Assembly: GCA_900316265.1 (NCBI GenBank)
Contig: ONCH01000015.1
Coordinates: 45,663-109,662 of the forward strand
DNA: 64,000 nucleotides
Direction of reading: 5' to 3'
From: an uncultured Prevotellaceae bacterium
GTDB lineage: Bacteria > Bacteroidota > Bacteroidia > Bacteroidales > Bacteroidaceae
Below the pieces are notes generated by a model. That model worked only from the letters and a program-made list of their open reading frames with translations. It was not told the origin of the DNA and did no database searches. This document shows, one piece after another, positions 44,702 through 53,670 of the stretch (position 1 is its first letter; every line of letters begins with the position of its first letter). Both the position numbers and the translations under genes were made by a program.

Positions 44702-46183
44702 TTACTTCTGTATCGTGATATTCACGTTTTTCTTTGTGATATTCTGGCAGTTAGTAAAGACGGCATCCTTCTTGGCAAGGATGGTAATATCTTTCAGCGA
44801 GATTCCATCGATAGGCATTTCTGGCAGACCATTGAACTCCATAGCACGTCCTGCACCGTTGCAGATAATGTTCTTGATGTCGATATTACGGAAAATAGGA
44901 GTTTCCTCATTAACAGGCATCTTTGTGACATTATCAGGATTATCTCCATCCGCCAACATCTCTGCCACCGACTTTCCACCATAATACATATTAAAGGTGA
45001 TGGCATCGGTCTTAATATCCGTCATAGAGATATTCTTGATATAGATATTCTCCACAATACCTCCGCGACCACGTGTTGACTTAAAACGTAGACCGACATC
45101 CGTTCCCAGGAACTGACACTGGTCGACAAGGATATTCTTTACACCACCACTCATCTCAGAGCCAACCACGAAACCGCCATGTCCAGCAAATACTGTGCAC
45201 CCCTTAACAACGACATTCTCACAGGGGATACCACGACGACGACCATCAGCATCCTTACCGCTCTTGATGCAGATTCCATCATCGCCTGCATCAAAACGAG
45301 AATTGATAATCAGCGCATTCTTGCAGGACTCCAGATCGAGTGCATCACCATTCTGTGCAAAGCTGGGGTTGCGCACCAACACATCCTCAACGATAACATT
45401 CTCACACATCAGCGGATGAAGATTCCATGCTGGAGAGTTCTGGAAGATGACACCTTTCAGATGAACATTCTTACATTTCACCAACGATACCATCACTGGA
45501 CGCACGAAACGCTTGATTGCATTCCACTCTGCATCAGTCTTGGCATTGGGTACATTCATATTAGCCCCCTGTTCACCCTTAGCATAGCCTGCCGATGGTA
45601 CCCAGTAGCCAGGTTTCATTTCCTGACTGCCAGGAATGGCAAGCAATTCCTTCCAATGGTTTTCCGTTACCTTTCCTTTCTTTACAGGACGCCAGTACTG
45701 ACCATTACCGTCAATAACGCCCTTACCAGTGATGGCAATATCCGTTGCGCCATTGGCACTCAACGGTGACTGGCAACGACGGGTATCCAGACCTTCAAAA
45801 GAGGTATCAATCAACGGATACAGCGTCTCGTCGGCCGCAAAGAGGATAACTGCACCAGCATTAAGATGCAGGTTGATATGACTCTTCAGCACGATAGGGC
45901 CTGTATGCCATACCCCCTGGGGAACAACGAGTTTACCACCACCTTTTTGTACCAAAGCATCAATGGCCTTAGCAAAGGCTTCTGTATTCAGTGTGATGCC
46001 ATCACCCACAGCGCCAAAGTCCTTGAGGTTTACCTGGTTGTCAGGAATAACGGGAGCCGTCACCTCCGGCATAGGGAAAGGCAACTTCTCCGTGTACTTT
46101 GCATAAGGATTGCCGTCCTTGTCAGCAGCAAAACCACTGATAACAACGAAAGCGGTAATAAGTGTTACAATTAGTTTTTTCAT
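44702..46183 (-). CDS. exported GH28 polygalacturonase
   Basis: 493 residues with signal peptide (MKKLIVTLITAFVVISGFAA). A pectate-lyase-like beta-helix preceded by the family VNLKDFGAVGDGITLNTEAF. GH28 catalytic motifs: NGDALD, FDAGDDGICIKSGKD and AGHGGFVVGSE (the Asp residues and His act in hydrolysis). Cuts galacturonan or rhamnogalacturonan in the periplasm; released galacturonate could feed the KduI/ExuT-like functions at 25.6-29.5 kb. It is the last gene behind folK (19 bp), an odd placement after cell-division and tRNA-modification genes. It has no visible promoter of its own. Confidence 0.92.
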   Translation of the reverse strand: MKKLIVTLITAFVVISGFAADKDGNPYAKYTEKLPFPMPEVTAPVIPDNQVNLKDFGAVGDGITLNTEAFAKAIDALVQKGGGKLVVPQGVWHTGPIVLKSHINLHLNAGAVILFAADETLYPLIDTSFEGLDTRRCQSPLSANGATDIAITGKGVIDGNGQYWRPVKKGKVTENHWKELLAIPGSQEMKPGYWVPSAGYAKGEQGANMNVPNAKTDAEWNAIKRFVRPVMVSLVKCKNVHLKGVIFQNSPAWNLHPLMCENVIVEDVLVRNPSFAQNGDALDLESCKNALIINSRFDAGDDGICIKSGKDADGRRRGIPCENVVVKGCTVFAGHGGFVVGSEMSGGVKNILVDQCQFLGTDVGLRFKSTRGRGGIVENIYIKNISMTDIKTDAITFNMYYGGKSVAEMLADGDNPDNVTKMPVNEETPIFRNIDIKNIICNGAGRAMEFNGLPEMPIDGISLKDITILAKKDAVFTNCQNITKKNVNITIQK

Positions 46184-46202
46184 AAGCAGTTTGTTTTATC
46201 GA

Positions 46203-46613
46203 TTAGTATATTTCTTTCAGCGGACGCATCACGAAATCACGTTGGTGCATCAGCGGATGCGGTATTTTTAGATCGGGCTCATCAACGGTGAGGTCATCGT
46301 AAAGCAGAATATCGATGTCTATTATTCTGTCAGCATAACCGCCAGACACGCTCTTCTGCCGACGCCCCATGTCGCGTTCTATCTGTTGTGTGAGCAGGAG
46401 CACCTCGCGTGGTGTCTTGTTAGTCTCACACAGGATGACAGCATTGAGGAAACTGTTTTTCGACTGGAATCCCCACGGCTCTGTCTCGATGAACGATGAC
46501 TGGCGGACAACCTGCCCTACCCGTTCACCAATCAGTCGGATAGCCTCGCTCAGGTTCCATTCCTTGTTGCCAAGGTTGGAACCCAAGCCAAGATATACCT
46601 GATGATTAATCAT
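46203..46613 (-). CDS. folK: 2-amino-4-hydroxy-6-hydroxymethyldihydropteridine pyrophosphokinase
   Basis: 136 residues from ATG 46613 ([15 protein letters not shown]). Transfers pyrophosphate from ATP to hydroxymethyl-dihydropterin, the step after FolB. Motifs: [20 protein letters not shown] (pterin site) and [13 protein letters not shown] with [15 protein letters not shown] (metal and ATP sites). The start lies inside the end of queA (8-bp overlap), implying translational coupling. Confidence 0.95.
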   Translation of the reverse strand: MINHQVYLGLGSNLGNKEWNLSEAIRLIGERVGQVVRQSSFIETEPWGFQSKNSFLNAVILCETNKTPREVLLLTQQIERDMGRRQKSVSGGYADRIIDIDILLYDDLTVDEPDLKIPHPLMHQRDFVMRPLKEIY

Positions 46614-47748
46614 CAACGATTAACATTGCGTCACCATAACAGCCAAACTGATAGCCGTTCTCAACAGCCATCTCGTAGGCTTTCATTACCAAATCATAGC
46701 CACCGAAGGCTGCTGTAGCCATCACCATCGTCGATTCAGAATGATAGAAATTGGTAATCATAGCGTCAGCAAGTCCAAAATCGTATGGTGGAAAGATGAA
46801 CTTGTTCGTCCATCCATTAAACTCCTTCAGTAAGCCGTCGGTACCTACTGCTGTTTCCGTAGCACGCATGGTACTGATACCTACAGCACAGACATGACGA
46901 CCCTCAGCCTTGGCCTTGTTGACCACCTCGCAAGCCTCTGTTGTCACCATCATCTGTTCTGAACTCATCTTATGTTTAGTGAGGTCTTCCACCTCGATAG
47001 GATCGAAGCATCCAAGTCCACAGTGTACCGTAACATACGAGAAGCTAATACCACGAATCTCCAGGCGCTTCATCAGCTCACGGCTGAAGTGCAAACCAGA
47101 AGCAGGAGCTGTGACAGCACCCTCATGCTTAGCATAGATAGTCTGGAAGTTTTCCATATCATCGGGTGTAGCAGGTCGCTTGTCAACGATATAGCGTGGC
47201 AGTGGTGCAGAACCCAGTGCGAACAGTTCCTGTTTGAACTCATCGTGCGGACAGTCGTAGAGGAAGCGCAACGTACGACCACGACTGGTAGTATTGTCGA
47301 TAACCTCAGCAACCATTGGACCTTCCTCGTCGAAGAACAGCTTATTGCCAATACGAATCTTGCGGGCAGGCTCTACCAGCACATCCCACAGACGCAGTTC
47401 CTCATTGAGTTCACGCAACAGGAACACTTCAATTTTCGCATCGGTCTTCTCCTTGGTACCAAAGAGACGGGCAGGGAACACCTTCGTATCGTTAAATACA
47501 AAGACATCGCCCTCATCGAAATAGTCAATGACATTCTTGAAGGTCAGGAAATTAGTGGTATCGTTTCCATCGGCATCCTTCTCAAACATATCGACGGTCT
47601 GACTCTTACGGTGTACCACCATCAGGCGGCACTCGTCGCGATGATATACTTTCTCCACAGTACCGTCTTCATTCTCAAAAACGCGATGGGGCGGTTCCAG
47701 GGCCACCTGATTCTCAGGTAACTTGAATTTAAATTGTGATAACTTCAT
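46606..47748 (-). CDS. queA: S-adenosylmethionine:tRNA ribosyltransferase-isomerase
   Basis: 380 residues, family-typical. Adds the cyclopentane precursor from SAM onto tRNA 7-aminomethyl-deazaguanine to make epoxyqueuosine. Begins [20 protein letters not shown]. Motifs: [37 protein letters not shown] and [15 protein letters not shown]. Located between truB (31 bp upstream, filled by CGTTATTA octamers) and folK (overlapping). Confidence 0.96.
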   Translation of the reverse strand: MKLSQFKFKLPENQVALEPPHRVFENEDGTVEKVYHRDECRLMVVHRKSQTVDMFEKDADGNDTTNFLTFKNVIDYFDEGDVFVFNDTKVFPARLFGTKEKTDAKIEVFLLRELNEELRLWDVLVEPARKIRIGNKLFFDEEGPMVAEVIDNTTSRGRTLRFLYDCPHDEFKQELFALGSAPLPRYIVDKRPATPDDMENFQTIYAKHEGAVTAPASGLHFSRELMKRLEIRGISFSYVTVHCGLGCFDPIEVEDLTKHKMSSEQMMVTTEACEVVNKAKAEGRHVCAVGISTMRATETAVGTDGLLKEFNGWTNKFIFPPYDFGLADAMITNFYHSESTMVMATAAFGGYDLVMKAYEMAVENGYQFGCYGDAMLIVDD

Positions 47749-47779
47749 TATTATATCTCGTTATTACGTTATTTCATTA

Positions 47780-48484
47780 TTATGACAGTTCTATCTCCTG
47801 CTCTTCCAACCAGTTAGGAAAGTCTTCGATGGTGATGCAGTCCTCGATGCGGATACCTCCCAAACGAGTACGACAGAGCGCCGTCAAGTAAGCACCACTG
47901 TTCAGTGCCTGTCCGATGTCGCGTGCCAGCGAACGGATATAAGTACCCTTGCCACAGACCACACGAATGCTCAGCTGCATGGTCGTGGGGTTGAAATCTA
48001 TCACATCGACGGAATCGATGTGCACAGTCTTGGCGGCCAACTCCACTTCCTTGCCTTTGCGCATCAGCTCGTAGGCGCGGTCACCACCAATCTTACAAGC
48101 CGAATACTGAGGTGGCACCTGTTGGATGTCGCCAACAAAATTAGTGAGCACACTATCTATCAACTCACGGGTGATATGAGCAGTGGGATAAGTGGCATCC
48201 ACCTCGTGCTCCATATCGTAGCTGGGAGTCGTTGCCCCTAACTGCAGGGTGGCGGTATACTCCTTATCGTGGAGTTGCAGGCTCTCTATCTCCTTGGTCT
48301 TCTTGCCTGTGCAGAGTATCAGCACACCAGTAGCCAACGGGTCAAGGGTACCAGCATGACCTATCTTCACACGGCGTACACCTATTTTACGTGACACGCG
48401 CGTGCGCACGTAAGCCAGCGCACCGAACGATGTCATTCGATAGGGTTTGTTGATATAGATATATTCGCCTGCCGTGAAGTTCAC
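47780..48484 (-). CDS. truB: tRNA pseudouridine(55) synthase
   Basis: 234 residues, apparently from GTG 48484 (MNFTAGEYIYINKP), since no ATG fits and this aligns with the family start. The catalytic Asp lies in GHAGTLDPLATGVL. KEYTATLQLGATTPSYD and GTYIRSLARDIG are typical. Makes pseudouridine 55 in the T-loop of tRNAs. Part of the ftsX, DUF3098, uppP, truB, queA, folK operon common in Bacteroidota. Confidence 0.95.
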   Translation of the reverse strand: MNFTAGEYIYINKPYRMTSFGALAYVRTRVSRKIGVRRVKIGHAGTLDPLATGVLILCTGKKTKEIESLQLHDKEYTATLQLGATTPSYDMEHEVDATYPTAHITRELIDSVLTNFVGDIQQVPPQYSACKIGGDRAYELMRKGKEVELAAKTVHIDSVDVIDFNPTTMQLSIRVVCGKGTYIRSLARDIGQALNSGAYLTALCRTRLGGIRIEDCITIEDFPNWLEEQEIELS

Positions 48485-48524
48485 CTTGATTATTTGACAA
48501 TTTACTATTTGACAATTTGACTAT

Positions 48525-49325
48525 TTATAACAGGTTGCAGATGATTGTAATCACACCCACAATGGCACAATAGATACCAAAATAGATAAGTTTACCTTTC
48601 TTGACGATGTTAATCATCCATTTGCAAGCCACGCAACCAGACAGGAAGGCGGCCACAAAACCTATCATTAGAGGTAGTGTTTCGATAGAACCCATCACAT
48701 TTTCACCCTTCGTCATCTTCAGTACGTCGAGTAGCGCCTCTCCAAGAATGGGAGGAATCACCATCAGGAACGAGAACTGAGCCAGTGACTCCTTCTTATT
48801 GCCTAACAGCAGACCCGTAGCAATGGTGCTACCCGAACGAGACACACCTGGCAGTACGGCAACGGCCTGTGCCAAACCAATGATGAAAGCATCCTTCATA
48901 GAGATATGCTCCTTCTGACGCGGCTTGGCATAATATGAGAAAATGAGCAGAGCAGCGGTGATGAACAGACAACAGCCTACCACCAGCAGTCCTGATCCGA
49001 AAATCTCCTCGACATAGTCTTTGAAGAACACGCCCACGATACCGACGGGAATCATCGACACGATAATGTTCAACACATATTTTGTCTCAGCGTTCAGCTC
49101 GCACTTAAACAATCCTTTCAGTATCCAGTCTATCTCACTCCACAGGATAACGAGTGTTGACAGTACCGTAGCAACATGCACAGCAACGGTGAACATCAGG
49201 TTCTCCTCACCATTCTCCATGTCAAAGAGTGCCTGGCCAATAGCCAGATGACCGCTACTGCTGACGGGCAGATACTCCGTAAGGCCCTGAACAAGTCCTA
49301 ATATCAATGCTTCAAACCACTCCAT
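48525..49325 (-). CDS. uppP: undecaprenyl-diphosphate phosphatase
   Basis: 266 residues, about 8 transmembrane helices. Recycles undecaprenyl-PP to undecaprenyl-P for peptidoglycan and glycan export; confers bacitracin tolerance. Active-site segments [18 protein letters not shown] near the N-terminus and [16 protein letters not shown] are both present. Starts 3 bp after the DUF3098 gene; the 40-bp gap to truB is an imperfect TATTTGACAATT repeat. Confidence 0.96.
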   Translation of the reverse strand: MEWFEALILGLVQGLTEYLPVSSSGHLAIGQALFDMENGEENLMFTVAVHVATVLSTLVILWSEIDWILKGLFKCELNAETKYVLNIIVSMIPVGIVGVFFKDYVEEIFGSGLLVVGCCLFITAALLIFSYYAKPRQKEHISMKDAFIIGLAQAVAVLPGVSRSGSTIATGLLLGNKKESLAQFSFLMVIPPILGEALLDVLKMTKGENVMGSIETLPLMIGFVAAFLSGCVACKWMINIVKKGKLIYFGIYCAIVGVITIICNLL

Positions 49326-49328
49326 AGC

Positions 49329-49553
49329 TTATTCTTTGGGACGGCGCACTACCGCATAAATCATTGAAACAAAACCTGCCAAGCATACCAGTGGGGCCAC
49401 CTTGATGCGACGTGCGCTGAAAATATCGGGGTCGTAGGCAGTCTCTGTAGAGCCATTACCACTCATCAGCAGGAAGCCCAAGACTACGACAGCCATTCCT
49501 ACAGCCAGCAGGATGTAGTTGACTTTATCAAAAGCGAAATCTCTTTTCTCCAT
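49329..49553 (-). CDS. DUF3098 small membrane protein
   Basis: 74 residues with two transmembrane helices (about 12-31 and 50-67). Begins MEKRDFAFDKVNYILLAVG, with IFSARRIKVAPLVCLAGF between the helices, matching the Bacteroidota-specific DUF3098 family that sits between ftsX and uppP. Function unknown; the conserved position suggests a role in septal envelope synthesis. Confidence 0.9.
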   Translation of the reverse strand: MEKRDFAFDKVNYILLAVGMAVVVLGFLLMSGNGSTETAYDPDIFSARRIKVAPLVCLAGFVSMIYAVVRRPKE

Positions 49554-49563
49554 ATCTTATTGT

Positions 49564-49595
49564 CGTTATTCCGTTATATCGTTATCACGTTATTA
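49564..49595. repeat. octamer array between DUF3098 and ftsX
   Basis: Four 8-bp units CGTTATTC, CGTTATAT, CGTTATCA, CGTTATTA. The same unit recurs in the truB/queA gap at about 47759-47780. Confidence 0.75.
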
Positions 49596-49599
49596 CGAG

Positions 49600-50478
49600 T
49601 TAAATCTTATACAACTCCTGAGCCTTCATACGCAGGAACTTATTGACTGCCAACCAAGCGCAAAGTGCCGTGATAATGATGCCAAACAACAGTACAGCAG
49701 CACCTGTCAATACCAGCACTTCCCAGGTTACAATCTCGGGAACGCCCGGCTGGGTGAGATAAAGGCCATACACGCCAGCGCCCAGTATGCCACATGCCAG
49801 TATGGCGGCAATGACGCCTACAATGACAGCCTGTCGAAGGAACGGCTTACGAATAAAGCCCCACGAGGCACCTACCAGCTTCATGGTGTGGATGACAAAG
49901 CGGTTGGCATAAACACTCAGGCGCACCGTATTGCTAATCAGCGAGAACGATACGAAGGTCAGCAGGATAGCGAGTATCAGCAACACGATGCTCACGCGAC
50001 TGATATTGGCATTCACCTTGTTCATCAGGTCTTCCATATATGCCAGGTCACTGACGCGCTCGTCTTTCTTCAACTCCTTGACAATCCATTTCAGCGAGTC
50101 GCGACAAGCATAGTCAGCCTTCAGACGAATCTCCAAAGTGGCAGGGAACGGATTGAAGCCCAGGAACTCTGAAGGGTCACTGCCCAGCTCCTTGACCTGC
50201 TCACGCTGTGCCTGTTCCTTGCTGATATAGTCAATATCACGAGAATAGGGGCGATGGTAGAGGTCACGACAGAACAGGTGGGCATCGTTTACCGACACCG
50301 AGTCCTTTAACATGATGGTCATCGTGAGATTCTCCTTCATGTGTGCCGACAGGTTACGTGCCGACAGTACGAAGAACACCACCATCCCCAACAGCAGGAG
50401 CACCATAGTAGTGCTTATACACAAAGTAACAACCTGCAAACCTCTACGGCTGCGGGCCTTCTTACGTTTATTGCTCAT
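49600..50478 (-). CDS. ftsX: cell division protein FtsX
   Basis: 292 residues. Basic N-terminus (MSNKRKKARSRRG), TM1 (about 18-40), an extracytoplasmic domain with the segment FCRDLYHRPYSRDIDYISKEQAQ, then three C-terminal transmembrane helices with the FtsX-type ABC permease loop RFVIHTMKLVGASWGFIRKPF. With FtsE (not in this window) it activates peptidoglycan hydrolases at the septum. First gene of its operon; -7 box at 50511. Confidence 0.93.
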   Translation of the reverse strand: MSNKRKKARSRRGLQVVTLCISTTMVLLLLGMVVFFVLSARNLSAHMKENLTMTIMLKDSVSVNDAHLFCRDLYHRPYSRDIDYISKEQAQREQVKELGSDPSEFLGFNPFPATLEIRLKADYACRDSLKWIVKELKKDERVSDLAYMEDLMNKVNANISRVSIVLLILAILLTFVSFSLISNTVRLSVYANRFVIHTMKLVGASWGFIRKPFLRQAVIVGVIAAILACGILGAGVYGLYLTQPGVPEIVTWEVLVLTGAAVLLFGIIITALCAWLAVNKFLRMKAQELYKI

Positions 50479-50510
50479 ATCTTTTTAGACGTAATACACC
50501 TAATTTCGTG

Positions 50511-50518
50511 CAAAATTA
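50511..50518 (-). promoter_or_regulatory. -7 box for the ftsX operon
   Basis: TAATTTTG on the minus strand. With its flank it forms a 15-bp perfect inverted repeat (CAAAATTACAAAATA at 50511-50525) with the radical SAM promoter. Confidence 0.6.
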
Positions 50519-50562
50519 CAAAATAATTATGAAACACAGCACAACAATTAAGATTTATTTTG

Positions 50563-50570
50563 TAATTTTG
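50563..50570 (+). promoter_or_regulatory. -7 box for the radical SAM gene
   Basis: TAATTTTG, 8 nt before ATG 50579; TATTTTGTAATTTTG (50556-50570) mirrors the ftsX box. Confidence 0.6.
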
Positions 50571-50578
50571 TGCCCACT

Positions 50579-51355
50579 ATGAGTACCGTTATTTATCCTT
50601 CGCCCATTTTCGGGCCCGTTCATAGCCGTCGGTTAGGCATCTCGTTAGGCATCAACCTGCAACCTGCCGATGGTAAGGTATGCACGTTCGACTGCATCTA
50701 CTGCGAGTGTGGTTTCAACAAAGACCGCCGCCCCACCCTTCCTAGACCTTCGCGCCAACTGGTAGCCCAGAAGTTAGAGGAGCAGCTACAGAAAATGGTG
50801 GCGGAAGGACAGTTGCCCGACGTGCTGACCTTTGCAGGCAATGGCGAACCCACCAGTCATCCCCATTTTGCCGAGATTATCGACGACACCATCCGTCTGC
50901 GCGACCAGTACTGTCCTAAGGCAAAGGTCTGTGTACTCAGTAACTCCACGATGATACACCGTCCAGAGGTGCACGATGCTTTGTTGCGCGTGGACGATAA
51001 CATTCTGAAACTCGACACCATAGACCCCACCTATATTAATAAGGTGGACCGTCCGACAGGTGCCTATGATGTTAACCAGATTATCGAGCGCATGAAGGCT
51101 TTTAACGGACATATTATTATCCAGACCATGTTTATGAGGGGGATTAACGAAGGCGAGAGTGTGGATAACACCAGCGAAGAGTTTGTCGCACCTTGGTTGG
51201 AAGTTGTCAAAGCCATCAAGCCCCAGCAGGTGATGGTATACACCATCGACCGTGAGACGCCTGCCCAAGGATTAGAAAAAGCCAGTCGCGAACAGCTTGA
51301 CGCCATCCGCGACCGTGTCATTGCAGCCGGTATACCTTGTACTGCCAGCTACTGA
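50579..51355 (+). CDS. radical SAM protein
   Basis: 258 residues from ATG 50579 (MSTVIYPSPIFGPVHSRRLG). The 4Fe-4S/SAM motif is CTFDCIYCECGF (CxxxCxxC), followed by the GNGEPTSHP motif. The family resembles predicted molybdenum-cofactor-like or nucleic-acid-modifying radical SAM proteins with GPVxSRRLGxSLG starts; the reaction is unknown. Single gene with a very short leader, divergent from ftsX. Confidence 0.85.
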   Translation: MSTVIYPSPIFGPVHSRRLGISLGINLQPADGKVCTFDCIYCECGFNKDRRPTLPRPSRQLVAQKLEEQLQKMVAEGQLPDVLTFAGNGEPTSHPHFAEIIDDTIRLRDQYCPKAKVCVLSNSTMIHRPEVHDALLRVDDNILKLDTIDPTYINKVDRPTGAYDVNQIIERMKAFNGHIIIQTMFMRGINEGESVDNTSEEFVAPWLEVVKAIKPQQVMVYTIDRETPAQGLEKASREQLDAIRDRVIAAGIPCTASY

Positions 51356-51416
51356 TTAATCTCAACCTTCTATCAGTCGAAGCGCTTAATCTTCTTCATA
51401 GCCATCGTATTCCTAA

Positions 51417-52202
51417 TTAATAGACTTTCTTAGAAAGGATGCCTGCCTGTGTGGTCTTCAGGAATTCCACGATATGGTCAATCTGTGGACCAGAGGGCAC
51501 CTGTTCCTCAATCTGCAGGATGGTATCAAAGAGAGAGCTACTGCCATTGAATACCAGACGATAGGCGTTGGCAATGTGCTTGAGCACCTTCTCGTCAACA
51601 CCGTGCTGGCGACCAACAGCGAAGTTCACACCACCATATAGTCCCTTCTTGGTAGCAATAATATAAGGTGGGATATCCTCAGAGAAGGTGGTACCAGCCT
51701 GAATCATAGAACCCTCTCCTACGCGCGTCTTGGCATTCTCGATAACGCTGGAAGAGAAGATGGCGTGGTCTTCAATGATACAGTCGCCGGCAATCTTCGT
51801 ACCATATCCGAAGACACAGCCGTTGCCCACCTTGGTATCGTGCGAGATGTGGGCACCCTCCATCAGCACGTTCTCATTACCGATAACCGTCTGTCCACCA
51901 GTATGGGTAGCACGGTTAATGACCACATTCTCACGAATAATGTTACCATCGCCAATGATGCACTCCGACTTCTCTCCACGGAACTCGAAGTCCTGTGGCA
52001 GAGCGCCGATGACAGCACCCTGGTGCACCTTATTATTCTTACCCATGCGCGTACCAGCACAGATGCTGACGAAGGGGAAGATAATGCAGCCGTCGCCAAT
52101 CTCCACGTCGTCCTCAATATAGGCGAATGGGAATATCTTTACGTTGTCGCCGATTTTCGCCTTTGGCGATACCTCAGCTTTTGGACTTATTTCGCTTGCC
52201 AT
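51417..52202 (-). CDS. lpxA: LpxA-family acyl-ACP:UDP-GlcNAc O-acyltransferase
   Basis: 261 residues. Hexapeptide beta-helix (about 5-190) with LpxA landmarks: GAVIGALPQDFEFRGE, GDGNIIRENVVINRAT and catalytic-His region LMEGAHISHDTKVGNGC, then a helical C-terminus (VLKHIANAYRLVF). The first acyl-transfer of lipid A synthesis. The C-terminal loop is divergent (SEDIPPYIIATKKGLYGGVNF), so it could be a paralogue of the main LpxA, which in this phylum usually follows the LpxC/FabZ gene. Located 19 bp after the efflux outer-membrane gene, with a heptad array in the gap. Confidence 0.8.
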   Translation of the reverse strand: MASEISPKAEVSPKAKIGDNVKIFPFAYIEDDVEIGDGCIIFPFVSICAGTRMGKNNKVHQGAVIGALPQDFEFRGEKSECIIGDGNIIRENVVINRATHTGGQTVIGNENVLMEGAHISHDTKVGNGCVFGYGTKIAGDCIIEDHAIFSSSVIENAKTRVGEGSMIQAGTTFSEDIPPYIIATKKGLYGGVNFAVGRQHGVDEKVLKHIANAYRLVFNGSSSLFDTILQIEEQVPSGPQIDHIVEFLKTTQAGILSKKVY

Positions 52203-52258
52203 AAATCTTAATGCTTAATTCTTAATTCTTAATGCATAATTCATAATTATTCATTGCC
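52203..52258 (-). repeat. eight-unit heptanucleotide array at the lpxA/efflux junction
   Basis: Units AAATCTT, AATGCTT, AATTCTT, AATTCTT, AATGCAT, AATTCAT, AATTATT, CATTGCC. The upstream OMF gene ends within it: its last residues (ELCIKN) and stop are encoded by the array. Confidence 0.8.
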
Positions 52259-53667
52259 TCATGCACAATGCGCAGCCGATTAAGCATTATGCAAGTATAG
52301 AGTGATACTACAGCCTGCATCTTGCTGAAGTCATTGCTGGCCTTGTTAATCTGGGCAGAGAGCAACTGACTCTGTGCAGAGAGCACCTCCAAGTAGCTGG
52401 AACCACTGCTCTGATAGAGGGCACGAGTGTCCTCCACGTTCTTGGTGAGAATCTCCACACGCTGTGCCTCAATCTTCGAGTTAGCATCGTAGTTGGTGTA
52501 GTTCACCAGTGCGTTGCTCACCTCGTTGCCTGCCTGCAGGATACTGTTCTGCCAGGTATTGAAGGCCTGCTCGTACTGAATCTTCTTCACCTTGAGGTTA
52601 GCTGTCAGCGCACCACGATTGAAGATAGGCTGTGTCAGCGAGCCAAAGAGCGTAGTGAGCCACTTGCCTGGGTTCATAGTACCATTAATATTAGAGAAGG
52701 TTGCCGATGCACCAATCGTGATATTAGGATAGAACTGTGAACGAGCCGTCTGTACATCGTGGAAACAAGCAGCCAGCTGCATCTCGGCATTATGCACGTC
52801 GGGACGGTTCTGCAGCAGGGCAACACCTACACCCGTAGCAAACTCCGAAGGCAGAGATTGCTGGTCGAGCTTAGCGCGGCTAATGGTCTGACCAGGCTGT
52901 CCGATGAGCAGACACAACGCATTCTCCGTAGAACGAATCTGACGACGGAAGTCGTTAGCCTGTGTCTGGGTAGAGAGATAAGCAGCTTCTGCACTCTGCA
53001 CGCTTGTTGAGCGCACACGACCCAGCGTGAACTGCTGTTGCATCATCTCCCAGGTCTCCTTAGCCGTCTTACCCATCGAGGTCACAATGCGCAACTGCTC
53101 GTCGAGCATCATCAGCGTGTAGTAAGCATTGGCTATACCACTGATTACCTGGGCGCGGACAGCCATCTGGTAGTCCTTCATGCCCAAGAGCTTCATCTGC
53201 GTAGAGCGCTTCTGCGACAGGATGTTGCCAAAGAGGTCAAGCGTCCACGATGCCGTCACAGGGATAGCATACGACTTCGTGGTTACTGACGGGTCGGTAT
53301 AAGTGGTCTGAATCGTACCGATAGGTGATGTTCCACCAATATTGATAGCAGGCAGGAACGCCAGCTTGGCGGCCTTCAGCATGGTTTCGTACATCTTGAC
53401 GTTCAGCGCGGCATTCTGCAGGTTTGCGTTCTTCTCCAAGCCCTGTTCGATGAGTGCCTGCAACTGTGGGTCGGTGAAGACACTACGCCAGGGCAGATTG
53501 CCGAAGGAGGCCGTGTCCTGAGGAGCTACAGCCAGCGTGTCGCCATCGCTCACCACGTCGCGAATGAGGCCTTGCGTCTGCACGTTGTCAGGACGCTCGT
53601 ACTTATTATATAGTCCGCAACTGCTCATGAGCAGTATAGCGGAAAAGAATATTATAATCTTCTTCAT
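52222..53667 (-). CDS. outer-membrane efflux lipoprotein (OprM/TolC family)
   Basis: 481 residues. Lipobox LLMSSC (Cys about 17). Two OEP repeats form the trimeric beta-barrel and alpha-helical tunnel (LPWRSVFTDPQLQALIEQGLEKN; LLQNRPDVHNAEMQLAACFHDVQTARSQFYPNI). Exit duct of the RND pump encoded just upstream (3-bp gap). The C-terminal residues after about 474 are derived from a heptad array, a tail not expected in relatives. Confidence 0.93.
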   Translation of the reverse strand: MKKIIIFFSAILLMSSCGLYNKYERPDNVQTQGLIRDVVSDGDTLAVAPQDTASFGNLPWRSVFTDPQLQALIEQGLEKNANLQNAALNVKMYETMLKAAKLAFLPAINIGGTSPIGTIQTTYTDPSVTTKSYAIPVTASWTLDLFGNILSQKRSTQMKLLGMKDYQMAVRAQVISGIANAYYTLMMLDEQLRIVTSMGKTAKETWEMMQQQFTLGRVRSTSVQSAEAAYLSTQTQANDFRRQIRSTENALCLLIGQPGQTISRAKLDQQSLPSEFATGVGVALLQNRPDVHNAEMQLAACFHDVQTARSQFYPNITIGASATFSNINGTMNPGKWLTTLFGSLTQPIFNRGALTANLKVKKIQYEQAFNTWQNSILQAGNEVSNALVNYTNYDANSKIEAQRVEILTKNVEDTRALYQSSGSSYLEVLSAQSQLLSAQINKASNDFSKMQAVVSLYTCIMLNRLRIVHEAMNNYELCIKN

Positions 53668-53670
53668 AGC

